Source of the DNA: Thereva unica
Taxonomy: Eukaryota; Arthropoda; Insecta; Diptera; Therevidae
Reading direction: 5' to 3'
Length of the DNA: 64,000 nucleotides
Assembly (NCBI GenBank): GCA_949987705.1
Contig: OX465286.1
Coordinates: 1 to 64,000 of the forward strand
In this document: positions 33,750-47,800 of the stretch, one piece after another
How positions within the stretch are numbered: position 1 is the stretch's first letter
How the letters are laid out: each line of letters opens with the position of its first letter
Translations under genes and position numbers: made by a program
The notes under the pieces: generated by a model
The model's database searches: none
What the model saw: only the letters and a program-made list of their open reading frames with translations
What the model was told of the DNA's origin: nothing

Positions 33750-36700
33750 AGGGGTACCCCTTTGGATATTTTTGGTCGATTTCACGAAAGTGCTGGGATC
33801 TTAATGAATGGGGTATCGTTGGAAAGGGCTCGCTCCCCCGAGTTTAGCGCACTTTATTTGGTCCAGAAATTCCAAGGGGTTCGGGAGTTATCCCCTCTTT
33901 TGTGATTTCCCCAAGGGGGGCTGCAGAACGCCCATTATCTTGGGAAATACTGGTCAGCCCGGGGTGGGATTGAATTCACAGCCTCCCTGGGAGGTCCCTA
34001 ACAATTTCCCATCCAAAAAAGGGCCACTCCAGAATTTTCCCAAAACCGGAAAATTTTCAAAGGGGTACCCCTTTGGATATTTTTGGTCGATTTCACGAAA
34101 GTGCTGGGATCTTAATGAATGGGGTATCGTTGGAAAGGGCTCGCTCCCCCGAGTTCAGCGCACTTGATTTGGTCCAGAAATTCCAAGGGGTTCGGGAGTT
34201 ATCCCCTCTTTTGTGATTTCCCCAAGGGGGGCTGCAGAACGCCCATTATCTTGGGAAATACTGGTCAGCCCGGGGTGAAATTGAATTCACAGCCTCCCTG
34301 GGAGGTCCCTAACAATTTCCTATCCAAAAAAGGGCCACTCCAGAATTTTCCCAAAACCGGAAAATTTTCAAAGGGGTACCCCTTTGGATATTTTTGGTCG
34401 ATTTCACGAAAGTGCTGGGATCTTAATGAATGGGGTATCGTTGGAAAGGGCTCGCTCCCCCGAGTTTAGCGCACTTTATTTGGTCCAGAAATTCCAAGGG
34501 GTTCGGGAGTTATCCCCTCTTTTGTGATTTCCCCAAGGGGGGCTGCAGAATGCCCATTATCTTGGGAAATACTGGTCAGCCCGGGGTGAAATTGAATTCA
34601 CAGCCTCCCTGGGAGGTCCCTAACAATTTCCTATCCAAAAAAGGGCCACTCCAGAATTTTCCCAAAACCGGAAAACTTTCAAAGGGGTACCCCTTTGGAT
34701 ATTTTTGGTCGATTTCACGAAAGTGCTGGGATCTTAATGAATGGGGTATCGTTGGAAAGGGCTCGCTCCCCCGAGTTCAGCGCACTTGATTTGGTCCAGA
34801 AATTCCAAGGGGTTCGGGAGTTATCCCCTCTTTTGTGATTTCCCCAAGGGGGGCTGCAGAACGCCCATTATCTTGGGAAATACTGGTCAGCCCGGGGTGA
34901 AATTGAATTCACAGCCTCCCTGGGAGGTCCCTAACAATTTCCCATCCAAAAAAGGGCCACTCCAGAATTTTCCCAAAACCGGAAAATTTTCAAAGGGGTA
35001 CCCCTTTGGATATTTTTGGTCGATTTCACGAAAGTGCTGGGATCTTAATGAATGGGGTATCGTTGGAAAGGGCTCGCTCCCCCGAGTTCAGCGCACTTGA
35101 TTTGGTCCAGAAATTCCAAGGGGTTCGGGAGTTATCCCCTCTTTTGTGATTTCCCCAAGGGGGGCTGCAGAACGCCCATTATCTTGGGAAATACTGGTCA
35201 GCCCGGGGTGGGATTGAATTCACAGCCTCCCTGGGAGGTCCCTAACAATTTCCCATCCAAAAAAGGGCCACTCCAGAATTTTCCCAAAACCGGAAAATTT
35301 TCAAAGGGGTACCCCTTTGGATATTTTTGGTCGATTTCACGAAAGTGCTGGGATCTTAATGAATGGGGTATCGTTGGAAAGGGCTCGCTCCCCCGAGCTC
35401 AGCGCACTTGATTTGGTCCAGAAATTCCAAGGGGTTCGGGAGTTATCCCCTCTTTTGTGATTTCCCCAAGGGGGGCTGCAGAACGCCCATTATCTTGGGA
35501 AATACTGGTCAGCCCGGGGTGGGATTGAATTCACAGCCTCCCTGGGAGGTCCCTAACAATTTCCCATCCAAAAAAGGGCCACTCCAGAATTTTCCCAAAA
35601 CCGGAAAATTTTCAAAGGGGTACCCCTTTGGATATTTTTGGTCTATTTCACGAAAGTGCTGGGATCTTAATGAATGGGGTATCGTTGGAAAGGGCTCGCT
35701 CCCCCGAGTTCAGCGCACTTTATTTGGTCCAAAAATTCCAAGGGGTTCGGTAGTTATCCCCTCTTTTGTGATTTCCCCAAGGGGGGCTGCAGGACGCCCA
35801 TTATCTCGGGAAATATTGGTCAGCCCGGGGTGGGATTGAATTCACAGCCTCCCTGGGAGGTCCCTAACAATTTCCCATCCAAAAAAGGGCCACTCCAGAA
35901 TTTTCCCAAAACCGGAAAATTTTCAAAAGGGTACCCCTTTGGATATTTTTGGTCGATTTCACGAAAGTGCTGGGATCTTAATGAATGGGGTATCGTTGGA
36001 AAGGGCTCGCTCCCCCGAGTTCAGCGCACTTGATTTGGTCCAGAAATTCCAAGGGGTTCGGGAGTTATCCCCTCTTTTGTGATTTCCCCAAGGGGGGCTG
36101 CAGAACGCCCATTATCTTGGGAAATACTGGTCAGCCCGGGGTGAAATTGAATTCACAGCCTCCCTGGGAGGTCCCTAACAATTTCCTATCCAAAAAAGGG
36201 CCACTCCAGAATTTTCCCAAAACCGGAAAATTTTCAAAGGGGTACCCCTTTGGATATTTTTGGTCGATTTCACGAAAGTGCTGGGATCTTAATGAATGGG
36301 GTATCGTTGGAAAGGGCTCGCTCCCCCGAGTTCAGCGCACTTGATTTGGTCCAGAAATTCCAAGGGGTTCGGGAGTTATCCCCTCTTTTGTGATTTCCCC
36401 AAGGGGGGCTGCAGAACGCCCATTATCTTGGGAAATACTGGTCAGCCCGGGGTGGGATTGAATTCACAGCCTCCCTGGGAGGTCCCTAACAATTTCCCAT
36501 CCAAAAAAGGGCCACTCCAGAATTTTCCCAAAACCGGAAAATTTTCAAAGGGGTACCCCTTTGGATATTTTTGGTCGATTTCACGAAAGTGCTGGGATCT
36601 TAATGAATGGGGTATCGTTGGAAAGGGCTCGCTCCCCCGAGTTCAGCGCACTTGATTTGGTCCAGAAATTCCAAGGGGTTCGGGAGTTATCCCCTCTTTT

Positions 36701-37228
36701 GTGATTTCCCCAAGGGGGGCTGCAGAACGCCCATTATCTTGGGAAATACTGGTCAGCCCGGGGTGGGATTGAATTCACAGCCTCCTTGGGAGGTCCCTAA
36801 CAATTTCCCATCCAAAAAAGGGCCACTCCAGAATTTTCCCAAAACCGGAAAATTTTCAAAGGGGTACCCCTTTGGATATTTTTGGTCGATTTCACGAAAG
36901 TGCTGGGATCTTAATGAATGGGGTATCGTTGGAAAGGGCTCGCTCCCCCGAGTTCAGCGCACTTTATTTGGTCCAAAAATTCCAAGGGGTTCGGGAGTTA
37001 TCCCCTCTTTTGTGATTTCCCCAAGGGGGGCTGCAGGACGCCCATTATCTCGGGAAATACTGGTCAGCCCGGGGTGGGATTGAATTCACAGCCTCCCTGG
37101 GAGGTCCCTAACAATTTCCCATCCAAAAAAGGGCCACTCCAGAATTTTCCCAAAACCGGAAAATTTTCAAAGGGGTACCCCTTTGGATATTTTTGGTCGA
37201 TTTCACGAAAGTGCTGGGATCTTAATGA

Positions 37229-40200
37229 ATGGGGTATCGTTGGAAAGGGCTCGCTCCCCCGAGTTCAGCGCACTTTATTTGGTCCAAAAATTCCAAGGGG
37301 TTCGGGAGTTATCCCCTCTTTTGTGATTTCCCCAAAGGGGGCTGCAGAACGCCCATTATCTTGGGAAATACTGGTCAGCCCGGGGTGGGATTGAATTCAC
37401 AGCCTCCCTGGGAGGTCCCTAACAATTTCCCATCCAAAAAAGGGCCACTCCAGAATTTTCCCAAAACCGGAAAATTTTCAAAGGGGTACCCCTTTGGATA
37501 TTTTTGGTCGATTTCACGAAAGTGCTGGGATCTTAATGAATGGGGTATCGTTGGAAAGGGCTCGCTCCCCCGAGTTCAGCGCACTTGATTTGGTCCAGAA
37601 ATTCCAAGGGGTTCGGGAGTTATCCCCTCTTTTGTGATTTCCCCAAGGGGGGCTGCAGAACGCCCATTATCTTGGGAAATACTGGTCAGCCCGGGGTGGG
37701 ATTGAATTCACAGCCTCCCTGGAAGGTCCCTAACAATTTCCCATCCAAAAAAGGGCCACTCCAGAATTTTCCCAAAACCGGAAAATTTTCAAAGGGGTAC
37801 CCCTTTGGATATTTTTGGTCGATTTCACGAAAGTGCTGGGATCTTAATGAATGGGGTATCGTTGGAAAGGGCTCGCTCCCCCGAGTTCAGCGCACTTGAT
37901 TTGGTCCAGAAATTCCAAGGGGTTCGGGAGTTATCCCCTCTTTTGTGATTTCCCCAAGGGGGGCTGCAGAACGCCCATTATCTTGGGAAATACTGGTCAG
38001 CCCGGGGTGAAATTGAATTCACAGCCTCCCTGGGAGGTCCCTAACAATTTCCTATCCAAAAAAGGGCCACTCCAGAATTTTCCCAAAACCGGAAAATTTT
38101 CAAAGGGGTACCCCTTTGGATATTTTTGGTCGATTTCACGAAAGTGCTGGGATCTTAATGAATGGGGTATCGTTGGAAAGGGCTCGCTCCCCCGAGTTTA
38201 GCGCACTTTATTTGGTCCAGAAATTCCAAGGGGTTCGGGAGTTATCCCCTCTTTTGTGATTTCCCCAAGGGGGGCTGCAGAATGCCCATTATCTTGGGAA
38301 ATACTGGTCAGCCCGGGGTGAAATTGAATTCACAGCCTCCCTGGGAGGTCCCTAACAATTTCCTATCCAAAAAAGGGCCACTCCAGAATTTTCCCAAAAC
38401 CGGAAAACTTTCAAAGGGGTACCCCTTTGGATATTTTTGGTCGATTTCACGAAAGTGCTGGGATCTTAATGAATGGGGTATCGTTGGAAAGGGCTCGCTC
38501 CCCCGAGTTCAGCGCACTTGATTTGGTCCAGAAATTCCAAGGGGTTCGGGAGTTATCCCCTCTTTTGTGATTTCCCCAAGGGGGGCTGCAGAACGCCCAT
38601 TATCTTGGGAAATACTGGTCAGCCCGGGGTGGGATTGAATTCACAGCCTCCCTGGGAGGTCCCTAACAATTTCCCATCCAAAAAAGGGCCACTCCAGAAT
38701 TTTCCCAAAACCGGAAAACTTTCAAAGGGGTACCCCTTTGGATATTTTTGGTCGATTTCACGAAAGTGCTGGGATCTTAATGAATGGGGTATCGTTGGAA
38801 AGGGCTCGCTCCCCCGAGTTCAGCGCACTTGATTTGGTCCAGAAATTCCAAGGGGTTCGAGAGTTATCCCGTCTTTTGTGATTTCCCCAAGGGGGGCTGC
38901 AGAACGCCCATTATCTTGGGAAATACTGGTCAGCCCGTAGTGAAATTGAATTCACAGCCTCCCTGGGAGGTCCCTAACAATTTCCTATCCAAAAAAGGGC
39001 CACTCCAGAATTTTCCCAAAACCGGAAAATTTTCAAAGGGGTACCCCTTTGGATATTTTTGGTCGATTTCACGAAAGTGCTGGGATCTTAATGAATGGGG
39101 TATCGTTGGAAAGGGCTCGCTCCCCCGAGTTTAGCGCACTTTATTTGGTCCAGAAATTCCAAGGGGTTCGGGAGTTATCCCCTCTTTTGTGATTTCCCCA
39201 AGGGGGGCTGCAGAATGCCCATTATCTTGGGAAATACTGGTCAGCCCGGGGTGAAATTGAATTCACAGCCTCCCTGGGAGGTCCCTAACAATTTCCTATC
39301 CAAAAAAGGGCCACTCCAGAATTTTCCCAAAACCGGAAAACTTTCAAAGGGGTACCCCTTTGGATATTTTTGGTCGATTTCACGAAAGTGCTGGGATCTT
39401 AATGAATGGGGTATCGTTGGAAAGGGCTCGCTCCCCCGAGTTCAGCGCACTTGATTTGGTCCAGAAATTCCAAGGGGTTCGGGAGTTATCCCCTCTTTTG
39501 TGATTTCCCCAAGGGGGGCTGCAGAACGCCCATTATCTTGGGAAATACTGGTCAGCCCGGGGTGGGATTGAATTCACAGCCTCCCTGGGAGGTCCCTAAC
39601 AATTTCCCATCCAAAAAAGGGCCACTCCAGAATTTTCCCAAAACCGGAAAATTTTCAAAGGGGTACCCCTTTGGATATTTTTGGTCGATTTCACGAAAGT
39701 GCTGGGATCTTAATGAATGGGGTATCGTTGGAAAGGGCTCGCTCCCCCGAGTTCAGCGCACTTTATTTGGTCCAAAAATTCCAAGGGGTTCGGGAGTTAT
39801 CCCCTCTTTTGTGATTTCCCCAAAGGGGGCTGCAGAACGCCCATTATCTTGGGAAATACTGGTCAGCCCGGGGTGGGATTGAATTCACAGCCTCCCTGGG
39901 AGGTCCCTAACAATTTCCCATCCAAAAAAGGGCCACTCCAGAATTTTCCCAAAACCGGAAAATTTTCAAAGGGGTACCCCTTTGGATATTTTTGGTCGAT
40001 TTCACGAAAGTGCTGGGATCTTAATGAATGGGGTATCGTTGGAAAGGGCTCGCTCCCCCGAGTTCAGCGCACTTGATTTGGTCCAGAAATTCCAAGGGGT
40101 TCGGGAGTTATCCCCTCTTTTGTGATTTCCCCAAGGGGGGCTGCAGAACGCCCATTATCTTGGGAAATACTGGTCAGCCCGGGGTGGGATTGAATTCACA

Positions 40201-42204
40201 GCCTCCCTGGAAGGTCCCTAACAATTTCCCATCCAAAAAAGGGCCACTCCAGAATTTTCCCAAAACCGGAAAATTTTCAAAGGGGTACCCCTTTGGATAT
40301 TTTTGGTCGATTTCACGAAAGTGCTGGGATCTTAATGAATGGGGTATCGTTGGAAAGGGCTCGCTCCCCCGAGTTCAGCGCACTTGATTTGGTCCAGAAA
40401 TTCCAAGGGGTTCGGGAGTTATCCCCTCTTTTGTGATTTCCCCAAGGGGGGCTGCAGAACGCCCATTATCTTGGGAAATACTGGTCAGCCCGGGGTGAAA
40501 TTGAATTCACAGCCTCCCTGGGAGGTCCGTAACAATTTCCTATCCAAAAAAGGGCCACTCCAGAATTTTCCCAAAACCGGAAAATTTTCAAAGGGGTACC
40601 CCTTTGGATATTTTTGGTCGATTTCACGAAAGTGCTGGGATATTAATGAATGGGGTATCGTTGGAAAGGGCTCGCTCCCCCGAGTTTAGCGCACTTTATT
40701 TGGTCCAGAAATTCCAAGGGGTTCGGGAGTTATCCCCTCTTTTGTGATTTCCCCAAGGGGGGCTGCAGAATGCCCATTATCTTGGGAAATACTGGTCAGC
40801 CCGGGGTGAAATTGAATTCACAGCCTCCCTGGGAGGTCCCTAACAATTTCCTATCCAAAAAAGGGCCACTCCAGAATTTTCCCAAAACCGGAAAACTTTC
40901 AAAGGGGTACCCCTTTGGATATTTTTGGTCGATTTCACGAAAGTGCTGGGATCTTAATGAATGGGGTATCGTTGGAAAGGGCTCGCTCCCCCGAGTTCAG
41001 CGCACTTGATTTGGTCCAGAAATTCCAAGGGGTTCGGGAGTTATCCCCTCTTTTGTGATTTCCCCAAGGGGGGCTGCAGAACGCCCATTATCTTGGGAAA
41101 TACTGGTCAGCCCGGGGTGGGATTGAATTCACAGCCTCCCTGGGAGGTCCCTAACAATTTCCCATCCAAAAAAGGGCCACTCCAGAATTTTCCCAAAACC
41201 GGAAAACTTTCAAAGGGGTACCCCTTTGGATATTTTTGGTCGATTTCACGAAAGTGCTGGGATCTTAATGAATGGGGTATCGTTGGAAAGGGCTCGCTCC
41301 CCCGAGTTCAGCGCACTTGATTTGGTCCAGAAATTCCAAGGGGTTCGAGAGTTATCCCCTCTTTTGTGATTTCCCCAAGGGGGGCTGCAGAACGCCCATT
41401 ATCTTGGGAAATACTGGTCAGCCCGTAGTGAAATTGAATTCACAGCCTCCCTGGGAGGTCCCTAACAATTTCCTATCCAAAAAAGGGCCACTCCAGAATT
41501 TTCCCAAAACCGGAAAATTTTCAAAGGGGTACCCCTTTGGATATTTTTGGTCGATTTCACGAAAGTGCTGGGATCTTAATGAATGGGGTATCGTTGGAAA
41601 GGGCTCGCTCCCCCGAGTTTAGCGCACTTTATTTGGTCCAGAAATTCCAAGGGGTTCGGGAGTTATCCCCTCTTTTGTGATTTCCCCAAGGGGGGCTGCA
41701 GAATGCCCATTATCTTGGGAAATACTGGTCAGCCCGGGGTGAAATTGAATTCACAGCCTCCCTGGGAGGTCCCTAACAATTTCCTATCCAAAAAAGGGCC
41801 ACTCCAGAATTTTCCCAAAACCGGAAAACTTTCAAAGGGGTACCCCTTTGGATATTTTTGGTCGATTTCACGAAAGTGCTGGGATCTTAATGAATGGGGT
41901 ATCGTTGGAAAGGGCTCGCTCCCCCGAGCTCAGCGCACTTGATTTGGTCCAGAAATTCCAAGGGGTTCGGGAGTTATCCCCTCTTTTGTGATTTCCCCAA
42001 GGGGGGCTGCAGAATGCCCATTATCTTGGGAAATACTGGTCAGCCCGGGGTGAAATTGAATTCACAGCCTCCCTGGGAGGTCCCTAACAATTTCCTATCC
42101 AAAAAAGGGCCACTCCAGAATTTTCCCAAAACCGGAAAATTTTCAAAGGGGTACCCCTTTGGATATTTTTGGTCGATTTCACGAAAGTGCTGGGATCTTA
42201 ATGA
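37229..42204 (+). repeat. Tandem 8-monomer higher-order repeat (2 x 2,488 bp)
   Basis: Units starting at 37229, 37540, 37851, 38162, 38473, 38784 and 39095 match those at 39717, 40028, 40339, 40650, 40961, 41272 and 41583 in the same order. The offset is exactly 8 x 311 = 2,488 bp; for example the rare TTCGAGAG base is at 38860 and 41348. The eighth unit differs (39406 against 41894). A few private changes exist, such as GGTCCGTAAC near 40528 and GATATTAATG near 40641 in the second copy, so the copies have begun to diverge. Confidence 0.85.
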
Positions 42205-45200
42205 ATGGGGTATCGTTGGAAAGGGCTCGCTCCCCCGAGCTCAGCGCACTTGATTTGGTCCAGAAATTCCAAGGGGTTCGGGAGTTATCCCCTCTTTTGT
42301 GATTTCCCCAAGGGGGGCTGCAGAACGCCCATTATCTTGGGAAATACTGGTCAGCCCGGGGTGGGATTGAATTCACAGCCTCCCTGGGAGGTCCCTAACA
42401 ATTTCCCATCCAAAAAAGGGCCACTCCAGAATTTTCCCAAAACCGGAAAATTTTCAAAGGGGTACCCCTTTGGATATTTTTGGTCTATTTCACGAAAGTG
42501 CTGGGATCTTAATGAATGGGGTATCGTTGGAAAGGGCTCGCTCCCCCGAGTTCAGCGCACTTTATTTGGTCCAAAAATTCCAAGGGGTTCGGTAGTTATC
42601 CCCTCTTTTGTGATTTCCCCAAGGGGGGCTGCAGGACGCCCATTATCTCGGGAAATATTGGTCAGCCCGGGGTGGGATTGAATTCACAGCCTCCCTGGGA
42701 GGTCCCTAACAATTTCCCATCCAAAAAAGGGCCACTCCAGAATTTTCCCAAAACCGGAAAATTTTCAAAAGGGTACCCCTTTGGATATTTTTGGTCGATT
42801 TCACGAAAGTGCTGGGATCTTAATGAATGGGGTATCGTTGGAAAGGGCTCGCTCCCCCGAGTTCAGCGCACTTGATTTGGTCCAGAAATTCCAAGGGGTT
42901 CGGGAGTTATCCCCTCTTTTGTGATTTCCCCAAGGGGGGCTGCAGAACGCCCATTATCTTGGGAAATACTGGTCAGCCCGGGGTGAAATTGAATTCACAG
43001 CCTCCCTGGGAGGTCCCTAACAATTTCCTATCCAAAAAAGGGCCACTCCAGAATTTTCCCAAAACCGGAAAATTTTCAAAGGGGTACCCCTTTGGATATT
43101 TTTGGTCGATTTCACGAAAGTGCTGGGATCTTAATGAATGGGGTATCGTTGGAAAGGGCTCGCTCCCCCGAGTTCAGCGCACTTGATTTGGTCCAGAAAT
43201 TCCAAGGGGTTCGGGAGTTATCCCCTCTTTTGTGATTTCCCCAAGGGGGGCTGCAGAACGCCCATTATCTTGGGAAATACTGGTCAGCCCGGGGTGGGAT
43301 TGAATTCACAGCCTCCCTGGAAGGTCCCTAACAATTTCCCATCCAAAAAAGGGCCACTCCAGAATTTTCCCAAAACCGGAAAATTTTCAAAGGGGTACCC
43401 CTTTGGATATTTTTGGTCGATTTCACGAAAGTGCTGGGATCTTAATGAATGGGGTATCGTTGGAAAGGGCTCGCTCCCCCGAGTTCAGCGCACTTTATTT
43501 GGTCCAAAAATTCCAAGGGGTTCGGGAGTTATCCCCTCTTTTGTGATTTCCCCAAGGGGGGCTGCAGGACGCCCATTATCTCGGGAAATACTGGTCAGCC
43601 CGGGGTGGGATTGAATTCACAGCCTCCTTGGGAGGTCCCTAACAATTTCCCATCCAAAAAAGGGCCACTCCAGAATTTTCCCAAAACCGGAAAATTTTCA
43701 AAGGGGTACCCCTTTGGATATTTTTGGTCGATTTCACGAAAGTGCTGGGATCTTAATGAATGGGGTATCGTTGGAAAGGGCTCGCTCCCCCGAGTTCAGC
43801 GCACTTTATTTGGTCCAAAAATTCCAAGGGGTTCGGGAGTTATCCCCTCTTTTGTGATTTCCCCAAGGGGGGCTGCAGGACGCCCATTATCTCGGGAAAT
43901 ACTGGTCAGCCCGGGGTGGGATTGAATTCACAGCCTCCCTGGGAGGTCCCTAACAATTTCCCATCCAAAAAAGGGCCACTCCAGAATTTTCCCAAAACCG
44001 GAAAATTTTCAAAGGGGTACCCCTTTGGATATTTTTGGTCGATTTCACGAAAGTGCTGGGATCTTAATGAATGGGGTATCGTTGGAAAGGGCTCGCTCCC
44101 CCGAGTTCAGCGCACTTTATTTGGTCCAAAAATTCCAAGGGGTTCGGGAGTTATCCCCTCTTTTGTGATTTCCCCAAAGGGGGCTGCAGAACGCCCATTA
44201 TCTTGGGAAATACTGGTCAGCCCGGGGTGGGATTGAATTCACAGCCTCCCTGGGAGGTCCCTAACAATTTCCCATCCAAAAAAGGGCCACTCCAGAATTT
44301 TCCCAAAACCGGAAAATTTTCAAAGGGGTACCCCTTTGGATATTTTTGGTCGATTTCACGAAAGTGCTGGGATCTTAATGAATGGGGTATCGTTGGAAAG
44401 GGCTCGCTCCCCCGAGTTCAGCGCACTTGATTTGGTCCAGAAATTCCAAGGGGTTCGGGAGTTATCCCCTCTTTTGTGATTTCCCCAAGGGGGGCTGCAG
44501 AACGCCCATTATCTTGGGAAATACTGGTCAGCCCGGGGTGGGATTGAATTCACAGCCTCCCTGGAAGGTCCCTAACAATTTCCCATCCAAAAAAGGGCCA
44601 CTCCAGAATTTTCCCAAAACCGGAAAATTTTCAAAGGGGTACCCCTTTGGATATTTTTGGTCGATTTCACGAAAGTGCTGGGATCTTAATGAATGGGGTA
44701 TCGTTGGAAAGGGCTCGCTCCCCCGAGTTCAGCGCACTTGATTTGGTCCAGAAATTCCAAGGGGTTCGGGAGTTATCCCCTCTTTTGTGATTTCCCCAAG
44801 GGGGGCTGCAGAACGCCCATTATCTTGGGAAATACTGGTCAGCCCGGGGTGGGATTGAATTCACAGCCTCCTTGGGAGGTCCCTAACAATTTCCCATCCA
44901 AAAAAGGGCCACTCCAGAATTTTCCCAAAACCGGAAAATTTTCAAAGGGGTACCCCTTTGGATATTTTTGGTCGATTTCACGAAAGTGCTGGGATCTTAA
45001 TGAATGGGGTATCGTTGGAAAGGGCTCGCTCCCCCGAGTTCAGCGCACTTTATTTGGTCCAAAAATTCCAAGGGGTTCGGGAGTTATCCCCTCTTTTGTG
45101 ATTTCCCCAAGGGGGGCTGCAGGACGCCCATTATCTCGGGAAATACTGGTCAGCCCGGGGTGGGATTGAATTCACAGCCTCCCTGGGAGGTCCCTAACAA

Positions 45201-47800
45201 TTTCCCATCCAAAAAAGGGCCACTCCAGAATTTTCCCAAAACCGGAAAATTTTCAAAGGGATATTTTTGGATATTTTTGGTCGATTTCACGAAAGTGCTG
45301 GGATCTTAATGAATGGGGTATCGTTGGAAAGGGCTCGCTCCCCCGAGTTCAGCGCACTTGATTTGGTCCAGAAATTCCAAGGGGTTCGGGAGTTATCCCC
45401 TCTTTTGTGATTTCCCCAAGGGGGGCTGCAGAACGCCCATTATCTTGGGAAATACTGGTCAGCCCGGGGTGAAATTGAATTCACAGCCTCCCTGGGAGGT
45501 CCCTAACAATTTCCTATCCAAAAAAGGGCCACTCCAGAATTTTCCCAAAACCGGAAAATTTTCAAAGGGGTACCCCTTTGGATATTTTTGGTCGATTTCA
45601 CGAAAGTGCTGGGATCTTAATGAATGGGGTATCGTTGGAAAGGGCTCGCTCCCCCGAGTTCAGCGCACTTGATTTGGTCCAGAAATTCCAAGGGGTTCGG
45701 GAGTTATCCCCTCTTTTGTGATTTCCCCAAGGGGGGCTGCAGAACGCCCATTATCTTGGGAAATACTGGTCAGGCCGGGGTGGGATTGAATTCACAGCCT
45801 CCTTGGGAGGTCCCTAACAATTTCCCATCCAAAAAAGGGCCACTCCAGAATTTTCCCAAAACCGGAAAATTTTCAAAGGGGTACCCCTTTGGATATTTTT
45901 GGTCGATTTCACGAAAGTGCTGGGATCTTAATGAATGGGGTATCGTTGGAAAGGGCTCGCTCCCCCGAGTTCAGCACACTTGATTTGGTCCAGAAATTCC
46001 AAGGGGTTCGGGAGTTATCCCCTCTTTTGTGATTTCCCCAAGGGGGGCTGCAGAACGCCCATTATCTTGGGAAATACTGGTCAGCCCGGGGTGGGATTGA
46101 ATTCACAGCCTCCTTGGGAGGTCCCTAACAATTTCCCATCCAAAAAAGGGCCACTCCAGAATTTTCCCAAAACCGGAAAATTTTCAAAGGGGTACCCCTT
46201 TGGATATTTTTGGTCGATTTCACGAAAGTGCTGGGATCTTAATGAATGGGGTATCGTTGGAAAGGGCTCGCTCCCCCGAGTTCAGCGCACTTGATTTGGT
46301 CCAGAAATTCCAAGGGGTTCGGGAGTTATCCCCTCTTTTGTGATTTCCCCAAGGGGGGCTGCAGAACGCCCATTATCTTGGGAAATACTGGTCAGCCCGG
46401 GGTGAAATTGAATTCACAGCCTCCCTGGGAGGTCCCTAACAATTTCCTATCCAAAAAAGGGCCACTCCAGAATTTTCCCAAAACCGGAAAATTTTCAAAG
46501 GGGTACCCCTTTGGATATTTTTGGTCGATTTCACGAAAGTGCTGGGATCTTAATGAATGGGGTATCGTTGGAAAGGGCTCGCTCCCCCGAGTTCAGCGCA
46601 CTTGATTTGGTCCAGAAATTCCAAGGGGTTCGGGAGTTATCCCCTCTTTTGTGATTTCCCCAAGGGGGGCTGCAGAACGCCCATTATCTTGGGAAATACT
46701 GGTCAGCCCGGGGTGGGATTGAATTCACAGCCTCCCTGGAAGGTCCCTAACAATTTCCCATCCAAAAAAGGGCCACTCCAGAATTTTCCCAAAACCGGAA
46801 AATTTTCAAAGGGGTACCCCTTTGGATATTTTTGGTCGATTTCACGAAAGTGCTGGGATCTTAATGAATGGGGTATCGTTGGAAAGGGCTCGCTCCCCCG
46901 AGTTCAGCGCACTTGATTTGGTCCAGAAATTCCAAGGGGTTCGGGAGTTATCCCCTCTTTTGTGATTTCCCCAAGGGGGGCTGCAGAACGCCCATTATCT
47001 TGGGAAATACTGGTCAGCCCGGGGTGGGATTGAATTCACAGCCTCCTTGGGAGGTCCCTAACAATTTCCCATCCAAAAAAGGGCCACTCCAGAATTTTCC
47101 CAAAACCGGAAAATTTTCAAAGGGGTACCCCTTTGGATATTTTTGGTCGATTTCACGAAAGTGCTGGGATCTTAATGAATGGGGTATCGTTGGAAAGGGC
47201 TCGCTCCCCCGAGTTCAGCGCACTTTATTTGGTCCAAAAATTCCAAGGGGTTCGGGAGTTATCCCCTCTTTTGTGATTTCCCCAAGGGGGGCTGCAGGAC
47301 GCCCATTATCTCGGGAAATACTGGTCAGCCCGGGGTGGGATTGAATTCACAGCCTCCCTGGGAGGTCCCTAACAATTTCCCATCCAAAAAAGGGCCACTC
47401 CAGAATTTTCCCAAAACCGGAAAATTTTCAAAGGGGTACCCCTTTGGATATTTTTGGTCGATTTCACGAAAGTGCTGGGATCTTAATGAATGGGGTATCG
47501 TTGGAAAGGGCTCGCTCCCCCGAGTTCAGCGCACTTTATTTGGTCCAAAAATTCCAAGGGGTTCGGGAGTTATCCCCTCTTTTGTGATTTCCCCAAAGGG
47601 GGCTGCAGAACGCCCATTATCTTGGGAAATACTGGTCAGCCCGGGGTGGGATTGAATTCACAGCCTCCCTGGGAGGTCCCTAACAATTTCCCATCCAAAA
47701 AAGGGCCACTCCAGAATTTTCCCAAAACCGGAAAATTTTCAAAGGGGTACCCCTTTGGATATTTTTGGTCGATTTCACGAAAGTGCTGGGATCTTAATGA

